Below, one piece after another: positions 24,369 to 33,566 of a stretch of 64,000 nucleotides of DNA. A model generated the notes under the pieces. That model saw only the letters and a program-made list of their open reading frames with translations. It was not told the DNA's origin and ran no database searches. The translations under genes were made by a program, and so were the position numbers. This DNA comes from Planctomycetota bacterium (GTDB lineage: Bacteria; Planctomycetota; UBA8742; UBA2392): assembly GCA_020638675.1 (NCBI GenBank), contig JACKID010000001.1:1736001-1800000 (forward strand). Direction: 5' to 3'. The stretch's first letter is position 1. Each line of letters begins with the position of its first letter.

Positions 24369-25883
24369 ATGACGGAGCAGACGGAGCCAGTGATTACCAC
24401 CGCAGCGGACACCGCCGCCGGCCCCCTGGGCCCGGTGGACGGTCCCGGCCCCGTCGTGGCACTGGACAGCGGGCTGCCGGAGAGGGTTGCCACGGGCAAG
24501 ATCGTCCCGGGCGTGGCTGCGCCGGCCGGTGCGGCCGTGCCGATTCCCGCGCCGCAGCCTGGAGTGCTGGGGCACGAGGGCAGCCGCCTGTCGCGCAATA
24601 TCGAGCGCCGCACGCTGGCGGGCGGGGTGCGCGGGGCACTGTTCGAGGGTGTGTTCGGCGGGCTCACCAGCATGAACACCTACGTCGCCATCAACGCATT
24701 GGGCGATTGGTCACGCTGGGATGCTGAGATCACCACGCTGATGTCGATGCTGCCGTCGATCCTGATGGCGTTCGCGATGCTGTACAGCAGCGGTGGGCGC
24801 GTGCGCAAGCGCCGCAACTACTTCCTGTTCGTCGGTCTGTTCGGGCGGCTGGTTGTCGCCTCGGTGGCGCTGCTGGCGTTCTTTCCGAACCCGTTCTTCT
24901 TTGTCGCGCTCGTTGCGTTGCAGGCGGGCGTCTGCGCGGGGCTGGCGCCTGCGTTGAATCACATCTGGGGCGCAAACTGCACCGTCCGGTCGCGCGGTCG
25001 CGTGTTCACATGGTTCAGCATTGCCAGCGAGATCGCGACCATGTCCGCGGCGTTGCTGGCCTCGACGTTGCTGGATCGCGATGGTGGACGTGCCTTCATC
25101 TACGTGTATCCGATCGCCGGCGTGGTGGGCCTGCTGGGCATGCTGTCGTTCTGGCGCATTCGCCTGCGCTTCACCGCCGCGGATGAGGAAGACCTGCGAA
25201 CCCCGCGCTGGACCGAGCGCGCCAAGCGATCACTCGCGCAGGCAACGGGGCTGCTGCGGCGCGACCCTGAATTCCGCCTGTATGAAACCGGCTTCTTCCT
25301 GTACGGGGTTGCGTTCATGATGCTCGTGCCGGTGATCCCGGTGCTGTTCAAGAATTACCTGAACGCCAGCTACCAGGAGTTCGCCACTGCCAACGTCGTG
25401 ATCGTGCAGGTAATGGCGCTGATCACGATCCCGATCGTGGTGCGGATTGCCGCCGGCAAGCGCGTTACCGTGGTCACGCGCTGGGCGCACGTGGTGCTGG
25501 TATTCTACCCGGTGTTGCTTGGCGCCACGGCGCTGACCGCGGCGCATGACCAGCAGCTTGCGACGATGCTGGTGTTCTGCGCGTTTGTTGTGTTCGGCGT
25601 GGGCATGGCGCTGATCCACTTCGTCTGGAACCTCGGCCCGGTTGCGTTCGCCCGCGGTCGCAGCCCGCTGCCGTATACAAGTACCCACGCCGCGCTGGTG
25701 GGATTCCGCGCGAGTATTGGCTTTCCGATGTCGTACGTGCTGATGAAACTCTGGCCGGACAACCTGTTCCCGATCTTCGGGCTGTCGATGCTGTTCTTCG
25801 TCGGCGCGGGAACGGTGATGACGGTCCTCGATCGTCGCCTGCGGGCAAAGGCCGGCCACAGCTCGTATACGATGACGGCTTAA
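24369..25883 (+). CDS. Major facilitator superfamily-type transporter
   Basis: The chosen ATG at 24369 follows AGAGGATG and gives 504 residues; an ATG at 24306 is an alternative. The first 80 residues are Pro/Ala/Gly-rich and probably disordered in the cytoplasm. About twelve hydrophobic segments follow, with short basic loops such as SSGGRVRKRRN after the second helix, in the place of the MFS loop 2-3 motif, and a larger central loop. No substrate-specific motif is recognised. It stands alone between a terminator and a convergent lipoprotein gene. Confidence 0.8.
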   Translation: MTEQTEPVITTAADTAAGPLGPVDGPGPVVALDSGLPERVATGKIVPGVAAPAGAAVPIPAPQPGVLGHEGSRLSRNIERRTLAGGVRGALFEGVFGGLTSMNTYVAINALGDWSRWDAEITTLMSMLPSILMAFAMLYSSGGRVRKRRNYFLFVGLFGRLVVASVALLAFFPNPFFFVALVALQAGVCAGLAPALNHIWGANCTVRSRGRVFTWFSIASEIATMSAALLASTLLDRDGGRAFIYVYPIAGVVGLLGMLSFWRIRLRFTAADEEDLRTPRWTERAKRSLAQATGLLRRDPEFRLYETGFFLYGVAFMMLVPVIPVLFKNYLNASYQEFATANVVIVQVMALITIPIVVRIAAGKRVTVVTRWAHVVLVFYPVLLGATALTAAHDQQLATMLVFCAFVVFGVGMALIHFVWNLGPVAFARGRSPLPYTSTHAALVGFRASIGFPMSYVLMKLWPDNLFPIFGLSMLFFVGAGTVMTVLDRRLRAKAGHSSYTMTA

Positions 25884-25886
25884 GTC

Positions 25887-25917
25887 AACCGGGGACGCCT
25901 TGAGGGCGTCCCGGTTG
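25887..25917. terminator. Bidirectional hairpin between convergent genes
   Basis: An inverted repeat (AACCGGGGACGCC and GGCGTCCCGGTT, with one bulged G) fills the 48-base gap between the transporter and the convergent lipoprotein gene. There is no clear T-run on either side, so termination strength is uncertain, but its location fits a shared terminator. Confidence 0.55.
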
Positions 25918-25931
25918 CGCATCGTGGAGCT

Positions 25932-26855
25932 CTAGTCTTGCTTGCTCGGGTGTTCCTGCTGGTACTTCTGCAAGCGCTCCATGTAGAGCGCCCCGAACGG
26001 ATCGCCGTCGCCGACTTCGAAGTCAGTCCAGTCCTCGTGAGCGGCCGTCAGCTTCTTCTGGTCGGCCGGGCTCAGGATGCGCCCGATGTCTTCTTTGTTG
26101 CGCGCCTTGATGTCGTTGATGGCTTCCATGTAGGTGCGCCCGTTGATGTCACCGGGGACCTTCTTTGAGGCGAGCTCAAGGAAGATGGCCGTTGCGTCGC
26201 TCTGCTTCGCGTCGCCGTTCTGGATCTTGATCATCGTGTCGATCAGCTCCTCGGCGAGCACACGCCCGTCCTCGGTGGGCACTTCCAGCGTCTCGAGAAT
26301 CTGCTGCTTGGAGTCGATGATCGCTTGCTTGATTTGTTCCTTTTCGCCCTGGCTGACACTCAGGCGATCGAGGGCTTGCGCCAGATTCTTGGTCGGCGCG
26401 TTCTCGGCCTGCTGCTTCGCGAGGGCCGCTGCAAGCGCCTCCGGGTCAACTTCGCCGCTGCCGGCCTTGGCGACTTCGGCGCGGGCTGCCTCTACGGCCT
26501 TTTCTTCGACGCCGTCGATCTTCTTGCCGAGTGCGTCTACTTTCGCGGCGAGTTCATCGTTCGGCGCGTTTTCCACTTCGCCGAGGCGGCCTTCGAGCTG
26601 CTTGATGCGGTCTGCTACCGGGGTGCCGGGTTTGCCGTCCTCACCGGGGAGGGTGCCAAGCTGCTTCTTCAGGTCGGCGATGTCGGCGCGCATGATGTCG
26701 CGCTCGCTCGCCCAGCGGTCATTGGCTTCGTCGAAACGCTTCTGTTGCGCCGTCAGGTCGTTGCGCAGCTTTTCTGACTCCGCGGAGTTGTCCTGGCAAC
26801 CGCCGAGCACGACGGCCCCGAGCAGCACCGCAGCGAGAGGCATCAGTCCCTTCAT
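25932..26855 (-). CDS. Coiled-coil lipoprotein of unknown function
   Basis: A 307-residue protein with a lipoprotein signal ending in LGGC, then a heptad-rich region (about 25-75) with Glu, Lys and Leu spacing typical of a coiled coil. A Gly-Pro break (GEDGKPGTP), a second helical segment and a charged C-terminal domain follow. No enzymatic motif is visible. It is probably anchored to a membrane and acts structurally or as an adaptor. The start has a good GGGGAG site. The cyclophilin gene lies upstream on the same strand, 63 bases away. Confidence 0.8.
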   Translation of the reverse strand: MKGLMPLAAVLLGAVVLGGCQDNSAESEKLRNDLTAQQKRFDEANDRWASERDIMRADIADLKKQLGTLPGEDGKPGTPVADRIKQLEGRLGEVENAPNDELAAKVDALGKKIDGVEEKAVEAARAEVAKAGSGEVDPEALAAALAKQQAENAPTKNLAQALDRLSVSQGEKEQIKQAIIDSKQQILETLEVPTEDGRVLAEELIDTMIKIQNGDAKQSDATAIFLELASKKVPGDINGRTYMEAINDIKARNKEDIGRILSPADQKKLTAAHEDWTDFEVGDGDPFGALYMERLQKYQQEHPSKQD

Positions 26856-26918
26856 GGCTTCTCCCCGATATGCGAATAGGTTGATCCTGCCATGATTGTC
26901 ACTTCCCGGATGCTGATT

Positions 26919-28841
26919 TCACTTCGACAGGGTTTCGGGCTTGTATTCGTGTTCGCGCAGGTTTTCGGCGCGCACCGTCTTCATCTTCGCACCGACGCGA
27001 AGCTTGTCCACGACGTCCATCCCTTCGATCACGCGCCCGACGACCACGTACTGCCCGCTGAGGTTGATCACGTTCGCGCTGTTTGAGACGCAGATGTAGA
27101 ACTGGCTGCCCTGGCTGTTCGGGTCGTTGGTGCGTGCCATGGCAACCGTGCCGCGGAAGTGGTTGCGCCTGCTGATCTCGGCCTTCAGCTGATAGCCCGG
27201 GCCGCCCGTTCCGTCGCCGTTGGGGTCGCCGCCCTGGATCATGAAGTCTTCCACGAAGCGATGGAACGTCAGCCCGTCGTAGAACTTCTTCTGCGCGAGG
27301 CTGACGATCGAGGCGACGGTGTTCGGCGCGTCATCTTCAAACAGCTCAATCACGACCTTGCCGCCGTCGGTTTCAAGCACGATGCGCGGGTTGGTTTTCT
27401 TGGCGTCTTCCTCGCGGTACTTGAGCTCATCTTCCCACTGCTCTGCGGCCTGGCGCTGGAACTGCAACAGTTGCTGAATCGTGTTGAATTGCTGCATGTT
27501 CAGTTTCTTCGCCTCGTCCTTGATGAGCGCGGAGTAGATTTCGACCGCCTTCTTGGAGTCGCCCTGACGCGAGGCCAGCGCCGCCTTCTGGAAGGCGTAA
27601 TCGATGCGGAAGCCGTCGTCGGTCAGCAGCTCCGGGCGCTCGTCGATGTACTTGAACTGCTTGATGGCCTCATCGGGATTGCCCGCGCTGATGCAGTGTT
27701 GCGCCCACTGGAGGCGGATGTAGCCGTCGGTTGCGGGGCGCTTGGTGCAGAGGTCGGAGGCAAACACTTCCTGGGCGTACGCCGTGGCTTCTTCAAACCT
27801 GGCGTCGCCGACGAGGTTGCGCAGGTAGTCAAGGTGCGCGCTGCTCTGGCCCGGGCAGGCATCGATGAAAGCCTTCTCGAACTTGGCGTAGTCCGTGTCC
27901 ACGCCCGGCATCGGGCGCTGGTTGGCCGTGTATGAAAGCAGGTATGCCAGGTAGTGCGCCCAAAGCTCGGTCGGGTGCGATTCGGTGCGGGCCGTCAGCC
28001 CCTCCATCACGCCCTTGTAGTCCCTGACCGCAAACTTGGCTTCCACGCCGCGCATGGCTTCGTAGCGCTCTTTTTCCGCCTTGATCAGCTCGTCGCGCGG
28101 ACTCTCGTCTTCGTCTTCGAGCTCCGGCAGCTTCGCGACCTCAAAGGCCAGCAGGTTCTTGGGCGTCTTGCCCGGGTTCTGCACGTCCATGCCCGACGGA
28201 TAGACGAGCGTGGCGGCCTCGTTGCCCATTACCAGTCCGGCGTGCCACGTTTCCGCCAGCGAAGTGGGGGAGTTGCCGGGCACCAGCACATATCGCAGGT
28301 CCACCCAGATCGTTGCCGTCCAGTGGTCCCAGAACTTGACATCTGAAGCGCCGACGAAAGAAGGCTCGCCCTGCAGGCGCAGCGGCTCATTCTTGTCCTT
28401 GTCATAGGACATCTCGATGCGGTAGGGCGGGAAGTTGCCACGCCCGTCCGGCAGCCAGATCGGGTTCGGGTAGAAAAACAGGTGGCGACCATGCAACCCG
28501 TCGACGCTCAAGATCAGGTCCACGCAACTGCCGCGACTGCGTTGGCCGTCGCCGCCGCTGTAGGGCAGGCGGACATCGATGTCCAAGCGAAGCATGTCGT
28601 TCTGGCGGCGGAACTTCGCATAGCCTTCGCCGCGCTCAAACGGGATGTTGTACTCACCGTACGGAAGTTCGGGGTTCGGCTTCTCACCCTCCTCGCCCTT
28701 GGATTCGGGTGTTTCATCGCCTTTGGGAGTATCCTGAGCAATGCCGGGTACAAGCCCTGCGCCTGAGTTGCCCAGTAGAAACCAGCCGACCACAATTGCC
28801 ACGGCAAACGCCAGCAGCCCGGCTACGAGTGCTTTCCTCAC
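26919..28841 (-). CDS. Membrane-anchored cyclophilin-type peptidyl-prolyl isomerase with large N-terminal region
   Basis: The start is set at the GTG at 28841, five bases after a perfect GAGGAGG. The earlier GTG at 28868 lies upstream of this site. The 640-residue protein has one N-terminal membrane segment (AFAVAIVVGWFLL), an acidic linker, a beta-rich region to about residue 250 and helical TPR-like repeats. A cyclophilin domain covers about the last 165 residues, with the active-site stretches FHRFVEDFMIQGGDP and SQGSQFYI. It should face the periplasm and help fold exported proteins. The large region before the isomerase domain may bind clients. Confidence 0.88.
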   Translation of the reverse strand: MRKALVAGLLAFAVAIVVGWFLLGNSGAGLVPGIAQDTPKGDETPESKGEEGEKPNPELPYGEYNIPFERGEGYAKFRRQNDMLRLDIDVRLPYSGGDGQRSRGSCVDLILSVDGLHGRHLFFYPNPIWLPDGRGNFPPYRIEMSYDKDKNEPLRLQGEPSFVGASDVKFWDHWTATIWVDLRYVLVPGNSPTSLAETWHAGLVMGNEAATLVYPSGMDVQNPGKTPKNLLAFEVAKLPELEDEDESPRDELIKAEKERYEAMRGVEAKFAVRDYKGVMEGLTARTESHPTELWAHYLAYLLSYTANQRPMPGVDTDYAKFEKAFIDACPGQSSAHLDYLRNLVGDARFEEATAYAQEVFASDLCTKRPATDGYIRLQWAQHCISAGNPDEAIKQFKYIDERPELLTDDGFRIDYAFQKAALASRQGDSKKAVEIYSALIKDEAKKLNMQQFNTIQQLLQFQRQAAEQWEDELKYREEDAKKTNPRIVLETDGGKVVIELFEDDAPNTVASIVSLAQKKFYDGLTFHRFVEDFMIQGGDPNGDGTGGPGYQLKAEISRRNHFRGTVAMARTNDPNSQGSQFYICVSNSANVINLSGQYVVVGRVIEGMDVVDKLRVGAKMKTVRAENLREHEYKPETLSK

Positions 28842-29025
28842 AACTACCTCCTCAGTGCCCTCTTCCACAGCTTAACTTGCCTCGGCGGGCCCGTAACCCA
28901 TGTACGGCTAGGTACTTGTTTCCGAAACGTCGAATCGCTAGCTTCCCGCGATCAATTCCTCGGTCGTGGAGACCGGCGCGGAGAGAGTGGATCCCCTCGC
29001 GCCGGGTGCCTGGCGGAGAAGTACA

Positions 29026-29484
29026 ATGGATATGGATGAACTCCATCAGCTCATCGAGCTGATGAACGAGAATGAGTTGCTAGAGCTCGAACTCGTCGAA
29101 GACAGCAAAAAAATTCGACTGAAGAAGAAGTACGACGGCGGCCCGCGCGTCATTGCGGCGCCCATGGCCGCAGGCCCGGTTGCGCAGGCGCCGGTGGCAG
29201 CGCCTGCCGCCGCGGCGCCGACCGAAAGCGGCCCGCCCGCGGGAACGGTCGCGATCAAGAGCCCGATGGTCGGCACCTTCTACCGGTCGAGCAACCCGGA
29301 GTCGCCGCCCTACGCCGACGAAGGGGACCAGGTCAGCGCTGATACCACGGTCTGCATCGTGGAGGCCATGAAGGTCTTCAACGAGATCAAGGCCGAGATG
29401 GAAGGAACCATCGTCAGCATACTCGTTGAGAACGGGCAGACCGTCGAGTACGGGCAGCCCATGTTCCTGGTCAAGCCTAATTAG
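29026..29484 (+). CDS. accB: Acetyl-CoA carboxylase biotin carboxyl carrier protein
   Basis: AccB carries biotin between the carboxylase and carboxyltransferase of acetyl-CoA carboxylase, the committed step to malonyl-CoA. The ATG at 29026 follows GGCGGAG and gives 152 residues. A helical N-terminus, an Ala/Pro hinge (about 42-72) and a biotinyl domain with K116 in VEAMKVFNEI are present. The SPMVGTFYRSSNPESPPY block containing the AccB-specific thumb is clear. accC follows after 6 bases. accA and accD are not in the window. Confidence 0.96.
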   Translation: MDMDELHQLIELMNENELLELELVEDSKKIRLKKKYDGGPRVIAAPMAAGPVAQAPVAAPAAAAPTESGPPAGTVAIKSPMVGTFYRSSNPESPPYADEGDQVSADTTVCIVEAMKVFNEIKAEMEGTIVSILVENGQTVEYGQPMFLVKPN

Positions 29485-29490
29485 GTCGCC

Positions 29491-30837
29491 ATGTTTTCAA
29501 AGATCCTGATCGCCAACCGGGGCGAAATCGCCCTGCGCATTATCCGCGCTTGCCGTGAAATGGGCATTCGCAGCGTCTGCGTTTACTCCGAAGCGGATCG
29601 TGAAGGCCCCTGGCTTGAGCTGGCCGACGAGGCCTACTGCATCGGCCCGCCGCCCAGCACCAAGAGCTACCTCGATATCTCGCGCATCATGGCCACGGCC
29701 GAGATCGCGGATGTCGACGCCATCCATCCCGGTTATGGCTTCCTGGCCGAGAATGCCCACTTCGCCGAAGTGTGCCAGAGCAGCGGAATTGCGTTCATCG
29801 GCCCGTCGCCCGAGGCAATCCGCCAGCTGGGCAACAAGGCCAGTGCCCGCGAGATTGCGGTGAATTCCAAAGTCCCGCTCCTGCCGGGAACGAAGGACCT
29901 TGTTGAGGACGACAAGGAAGCGATCGAGATTGCAAACGACATCGGCTACCCAGTGATCGTGAAGGCGGCGGCCGGCGGCGGCGGGCGCGGGATGCGTGTC
30001 GCGCACAACGAAATTGCGCTCGTTAACGGGTTCCTGCAGGCCAAGAGCGAGGCGGCCACCGCATTCAACGACGACGGCGTGTACGTGGAGAAATACCTCG
30101 AGCGCCCTCGCCACGTCGAAATCCAGATCATCAGCGACAGTCACGGCAACTACGTGTATTGCGGCGAGCGCGACTGCAGCCTCCAGCGCCGTCACCAGAA
30201 GCTCGTCGAAGAAGCGCCGAGCCCGATCATGACGCCCGAGCTGCGCGAGAAGATGGGCGAGACGGCCGTGCGCCTTTGCAAAGCTGCCGGCTACGTCACG
30301 GCGGGCACGGTTGAGTTCCTGCTCGACAAGAAGGGCAACTTCTACTTCATGGAAGTGAACACCCGCATCCAGGTCGAGCACCCGGTGTCAGAGCTGGTGA
30401 CTCGCACCGACCTGATCCGCGCGCAGATCATGGCGGCGGCCGGTGAGAAGCTGCCGTTCACGCAAGACGATGTGGAAGTCCGTGGCCACGCCATTGAGGT
30501 TCGCATCAACGCCGAGGACCCGGACAACGGTTTCCGCCCCAGCCCGGGACGTATCACGGACCTGTTCGTGCCGGGCGGGCCGGGTGTGCGTTGGGACAGC
30601 CACATCAAGCCGGGCTACATGATTCCGCCGAACTACGACAGCATGGTGGCCAAGCTGCTGGTGTTTGCCGATGACCGCCCCAAGGCGATCGCGCGCATGC
30701 GCCGCGCCCTAGGCGAGCTGAAGATCGAGGGAATCAAGACCACGACGCCGCTGCACCAGCGCATCATGAACGACGCCCAGTTCATCAAGGGCGACGTCGA
30801 TACCGGCTACATCGAGAACGTACTGCTGGCAAAGTAG
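29491..30837 (+). CDS. accC: Acetyl-CoA carboxylase biotin carboxylase subunit
   Basis: AccC uses ATP and bicarbonate to carboxylate biotin on AccB. The 448-residue length is exactly that of stand-alone AccC. The ILIANRGEIALRI opening, the AAAGGGGRGMR ATP loop and the EVNTRIQVEHPVSE active-site stretch are intact. It is a paralogue of the biotin carboxylase at 7997, with near-identical opening codons. The adjacency to accB assigns this copy to acetyl-CoA carboxylase and the other to the propionyl-CoA enzyme. Confidence 0.96.
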   Translation: MFSKILIANRGEIALRIIRACREMGIRSVCVYSEADREGPWLELADEAYCIGPPPSTKSYLDISRIMATAEIADVDAIHPGYGFLAENAHFAEVCQSSGIAFIGPSPEAIRQLGNKASAREIAVNSKVPLLPGTKDLVEDDKEAIEIANDIGYPVIVKAAAGGGGRGMRVAHNEIALVNGFLQAKSEAATAFNDDGVYVEKYLERPRHVEIQIISDSHGNYVYCGERDCSLQRRHQKLVEEAPSPIMTPELREKMGETAVRLCKAAGYVTAGTVEFLLDKKGNFYFMEVNTRIQVEHPVSELVTRTDLIRAQIMAAAGEKLPFTQDDVEVRGHAIEVRINAEDPDNGFRPSPGRITDLFVPGGPGVRWDSHIKPGYMIPPNYDSMVAKLLVFADDRPKAIARMRRALGELKIEGIKTTTPLHQRIMNDAQFIKGDVDTGYIENVLLAK

Positions 30838-30936
30838 CGCGTTCTTATTCCCGCTGAAATTGTCCGCGCATGCTCCGGAATAAGGGGTGGTCGTCGCCTG
30901 TTGAATTGGAGTCAGGCGACAGAAAGTGAGGGCCCC

Positions 30937-31119
30937 ATGTTCTTCTTCGACTTGGCATTCTTCGTGATCATCGGTGCCGTAGCCTTGGCGCTGGGCGTCG
31001 GTACAGTTTCCGTTGTCAGTGGCTTTCGGCATCCGGTGAAGGCCGGCTACGCGGAAGGCGACTGCCGCGACACGACGCTGGTGCTGCACGGTGAAGGCGT
31101 CCGCCGCGATTGCAAGTAA
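30937..31119 (+). CDS. Small single-span membrane protein
   Basis: The ATG at 30937 follows GTGAGGG and yields 60 residues. A hydrophobic helix (FFFDLAFFVIIGAVALALGVG) is followed by a polar tail with two cysteines, C46 and C59. The frame upstream to 30901 is rejected because it lacks a ribosome site. A perfect terminator 34 bases downstream supports a real transcription unit. Function is unknown. Confidence 0.65.
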   Translation: MFFFDLAFFVIIGAVALALGVGTVSVVSGFRHPVKAGYAEGDCRDTTLVLHGEGVRRDCK

Positions 31120-31153
31120 TGGATGTCGGCGGTCGCGCGATACGCCGATTCCG

Positions 31154-31184
31154 GGGCGGCCTGCGTCAGGCCGCCCTTTCGTTT
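31154..31184. terminator. Rho-independent terminator
   Basis: A perfect 10-bp stem (GGGCGGCCTG and CAGGCCGCCC) with a CGT loop is followed by TTTCGTTT. It ends the small membrane-protein transcript. The T-run overlaps the 3' end of the convergent radical SAM gene, so it may work in both directions. Confidence 0.85.
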
Positions 31185-33273
31185 AAGGCGCGGTGAAATT
31201 CTGCGCGGCTGCCGCGGCCAGCTCGGGCTTCTGGGCGAGCCTCTGCTTGAACTCGGGCGCGTAGAGTACGCCCTTGCGGCGCTGCATGGCGGGGTCCATC
31301 TCATCCTGGGGCTGGTCCAGCCCGGTCCGGCAGGTCAGCGGGTCAACGCCGCATGCGAGGCAGCCGGGAGTATGCCCCGAGCAGTCCTTGGTGTACTGCT
31401 CAAGGCGCGAGCGGACGCGCTCGTCCCAGAGGAACTTCTTGTTGGTGCCTACACTGATCATGTCCCAGGGCAGGTACTCGTTCTCCGTGCGTTCCCGGTG
31501 GATCAAGAACTCGGGGTCCACACCGGCTTCTCGACAGGCTTCGTGCCAGATCTCCAGATTGCAGGATTCGTTCCACGCGTCGAACCGGGCGCCCTTGCGC
31601 CATGCGATTTCGGTGACCTTGCAGAGGCGCCGGTCACCGCGCGAGAACAGGCCCTCCAGCCAGCTTGTTTCATAGTGGTGGAGTTTCAGGCGGATGCTCT
31701 TGTGCCTGATCAGTGACCGCAGCAGCTTGCCGTGGCGCTGCATCGTTTCCTGCCGCGCCATCGGCTCCCACTGGAACGGCGTGAACGCCTTCGGCACAAA
31801 CAGGCTGACCGTCACATTGAGCGTGAAGTTGTGGCGCTTCATCTGGCGCGCCATCGCGGCAATCTCGTTCAGCAGCTCGGCCGATTCCCGGATGTCGTCC
31901 TCGGTCTCGGTGGGAAGCCCGATCATCATGTAGAACTTGATGGTTTTGTAGCCTTCTTCGAGCGCGGCCCGCGCGCCTTCGCGCAAATCGTGCTGGGTGA
32001 TCGTCTTGTTGATCACCTTGCGCAGGCGCTCGGAGCCTGTCTCCGGCGCCATCGTCAGCCCGGCCTTGCGCACGTTGCGCGTCAATCCCGGCAAGTAGGT
32101 CAGCTGCTGGTCCACGCGCAGCGACGGCAGGCTTACGCTGATGTGCTCGCCCGCGAACTCGGCCTGCAGGGCCTTGATCATCGGCACCAATTGCGGGTGG
32201 TCGCTGCTGCTGAGCGACAGCAGCGCAATCTCGTCATAGCCGGTTTGCTTGACTGTTTCGCGTGCGAGCTCAACGACACGCTCGGGTGTGCGGTAGCGCT
32301 GGGGCCGGTCAATCATGCCGGCCTGGCAATAGCGGCAACCTTCCGTGCAGCCCCGCATCACTTCGATGGTCACGCGGTCCTGGACGACCTCAACGAACGG
32401 GATGATCTGCTTCGTCGGGTAGAACGTGGTGTTCAGGTTGGAGACGGCGTTCTTCTTGATACGGACAGGCAACCCGTCGATCTGCGGCTTGAAGGCGGCG
32501 ATCGTTCCGTCTTCAGCGTATGTGACCTCGTAAAGCGCCGGCACATAGCAGCCGGGCAGAGCCTGCGCACACACCGCCAGAAATTCCCGGCGCGACAACG
32601 CACCAAGATCTTCCGGCACTGCGGCCATGCGAAGTGTGTATGGCCTCTCGGCGTAAACGTCCTTTGGGTTGAAGTCAGCGGGAAGTCGGTATTGCTCAAG
32701 CACTTCGCGCGGCAACCGGCCTCTCCAGACGCCGACCAGGTGCAGGAAGGCCGGAAGCACCTCTTCGCCTTCGCCCAGCAGGAACACGTCAATGAAATCG
32801 GCCAGCGGCTCCGGCGTGATTGAGCCAGTGCCGCCCGCGATCACGAACGGGTCGCGTTCAGCGCGTGCGGCGCTGTGCATGGCAATGCCGCCGAGATCCA
32901 GCATGTTCAGCAGGTTGCTGTAGCTGGTTTCGTTCTGCAGGCTGAAGCCGATGGCATCGAAAGCGTGCAGCGGGCGGTAGTTCTCAAGCGAGTACAGTGG
33001 CAGCCCGTGCTTGCGCAGAACCGCTTCCATGTCGGTCCACGGCGCGAATGCGCGCTCGCAGACGAACTCATCGTGTTGCTCGTTCAGCAGGTGATAGAGA
33101 ATCCGGAAGCCCTGGTTGGACATCCCGATCCCGTAGGTATCCGGGAAGCACAGGGCGAACGGCACGCGGTTGTCCCAGTCCTTGCGGAGGGCGTTCACTT
33201 CGCCGCCCATGTACTGGGCGGGCGTTTTCACGCTGAGCAGGTGGGGCTTTACGCGGTCGAGGACGTTTTCCAT
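31183..33273 (-). CDS. Radical SAM protein, TIGR03960-like
   Basis: The 696-residue protein has an N-terminal cobalamin-binding-like alpha/beta domain and a radical SAM core with the cluster motif C309xxxC313xxC316 in RGCTEGCRYCQAG. It also has the conserved FPDTYGIGMSNQG opening and a C-terminal Cys cluster (CSGHTPGCLACG). This order matches the TIGR03960 family, often found with a TIGR03936 partner near genes for RNase G or ribosomal proteins L21/L27. The partner is absent here. The substrate of the family is not established. The ATG at 33273 is preferred to the GTG one codon earlier. Confidence 0.9.
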   Translation of the reverse strand: MENVLDRVKPHLLSVKTPAQYMGGEVNALRKDWDNRVPFALCFPDTYGIGMSNQGFRILYHLLNEQHDEFVCERAFAPWTDMEAVLRKHGLPLYSLENYRPLHAFDAIGFSLQNETSYSNLLNMLDLGGIAMHSAARAERDPFVIAGGTGSITPEPLADFIDVFLLGEGEEVLPAFLHLVGVWRGRLPREVLEQYRLPADFNPKDVYAERPYTLRMAAVPEDLGALSRREFLAVCAQALPGCYVPALYEVTYAEDGTIAAFKPQIDGLPVRIKKNAVSNLNTTFYPTKQIIPFVEVVQDRVTIEVMRGCTEGCRYCQAGMIDRPQRYRTPERVVELARETVKQTGYDEIALLSLSSSDHPQLVPMIKALQAEFAGEHISVSLPSLRVDQQLTYLPGLTRNVRKAGLTMAPETGSERLRKVINKTITQHDLREGARAALEEGYKTIKFYMMIGLPTETEDDIRESAELLNEIAAMARQMKRHNFTLNVTVSLFVPKAFTPFQWEPMARQETMQRHGKLLRSLIRHKSIRLKLHHYETSWLEGLFSRGDRRLCKVTEIAWRKGARFDAWNESCNLEIWHEACREAGVDPEFLIHRERTENEYLPWDMISVGTNKKFLWDERVRSRLEQYTKDCSGHTPGCLACGVDPLTCRTGLDQPQDEMDPAMQRRKGVLYAPEFKQRLAQKPELAAAAAQNFTAP

Positions 33274-33360
33274 CACGCCGCAAAGTGTACGTGTTATTGC
33301 GGACTATAGTAGTCCGGTACCTGCATTGAGTGAGGCGGCGGGGGTAATCGCTGGGCTGGT

Positions 33361-33417
33361 TTCCGGCAGCGGCGTGGGGTCCGCTGCGGGTTGCATGCAA
33401 CGACACCCCCGCCGGAA
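33361..33417. other. Candidate structured RNA or three-way junction in intergenic region
   Basis: The 293-base gap between the divergent radical SAM gene and moaD contains a compact fold. An outer stem TTCCGGC/GCCGGAA (33361-33367 with 33411-33417) encloses two hairpins, AGCGG/CCGCT (33368-33385) and GTTGC/GCAAC (33390-33401). A separate small hairpin, GGACTA-TAG-TAGTCC, is at 33301-33315. No known riboswitch consensus is recognised. It could act in either leader. Apart from these elements I see nothing definable in this gap. Confidence 0.4.
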
Positions 33418-33566
33418 GTGGTTCGATGTATATGCAAGCAGTGTGCCATGGCTCGAGGTGCTTTTCCCGCTGCATTGCGTTAAGAGCCTGTAGAGGATCT
33501 ATACGTTCAGGTATTGCGGTTGCCGCTGCGCTTGAGATTCCGGCGCGCTTCGAATAGGTTTGCGCC

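Noticed and set aside
28908..28917. CTAGGTACTT upstream of accB; its complement AAGTACCTAG resembles half of the FapR operator.
   Set aside because: The rest of the operator is not matched and FapR is characteristic of Bacillota. A 10-base partial match is expected by chance.
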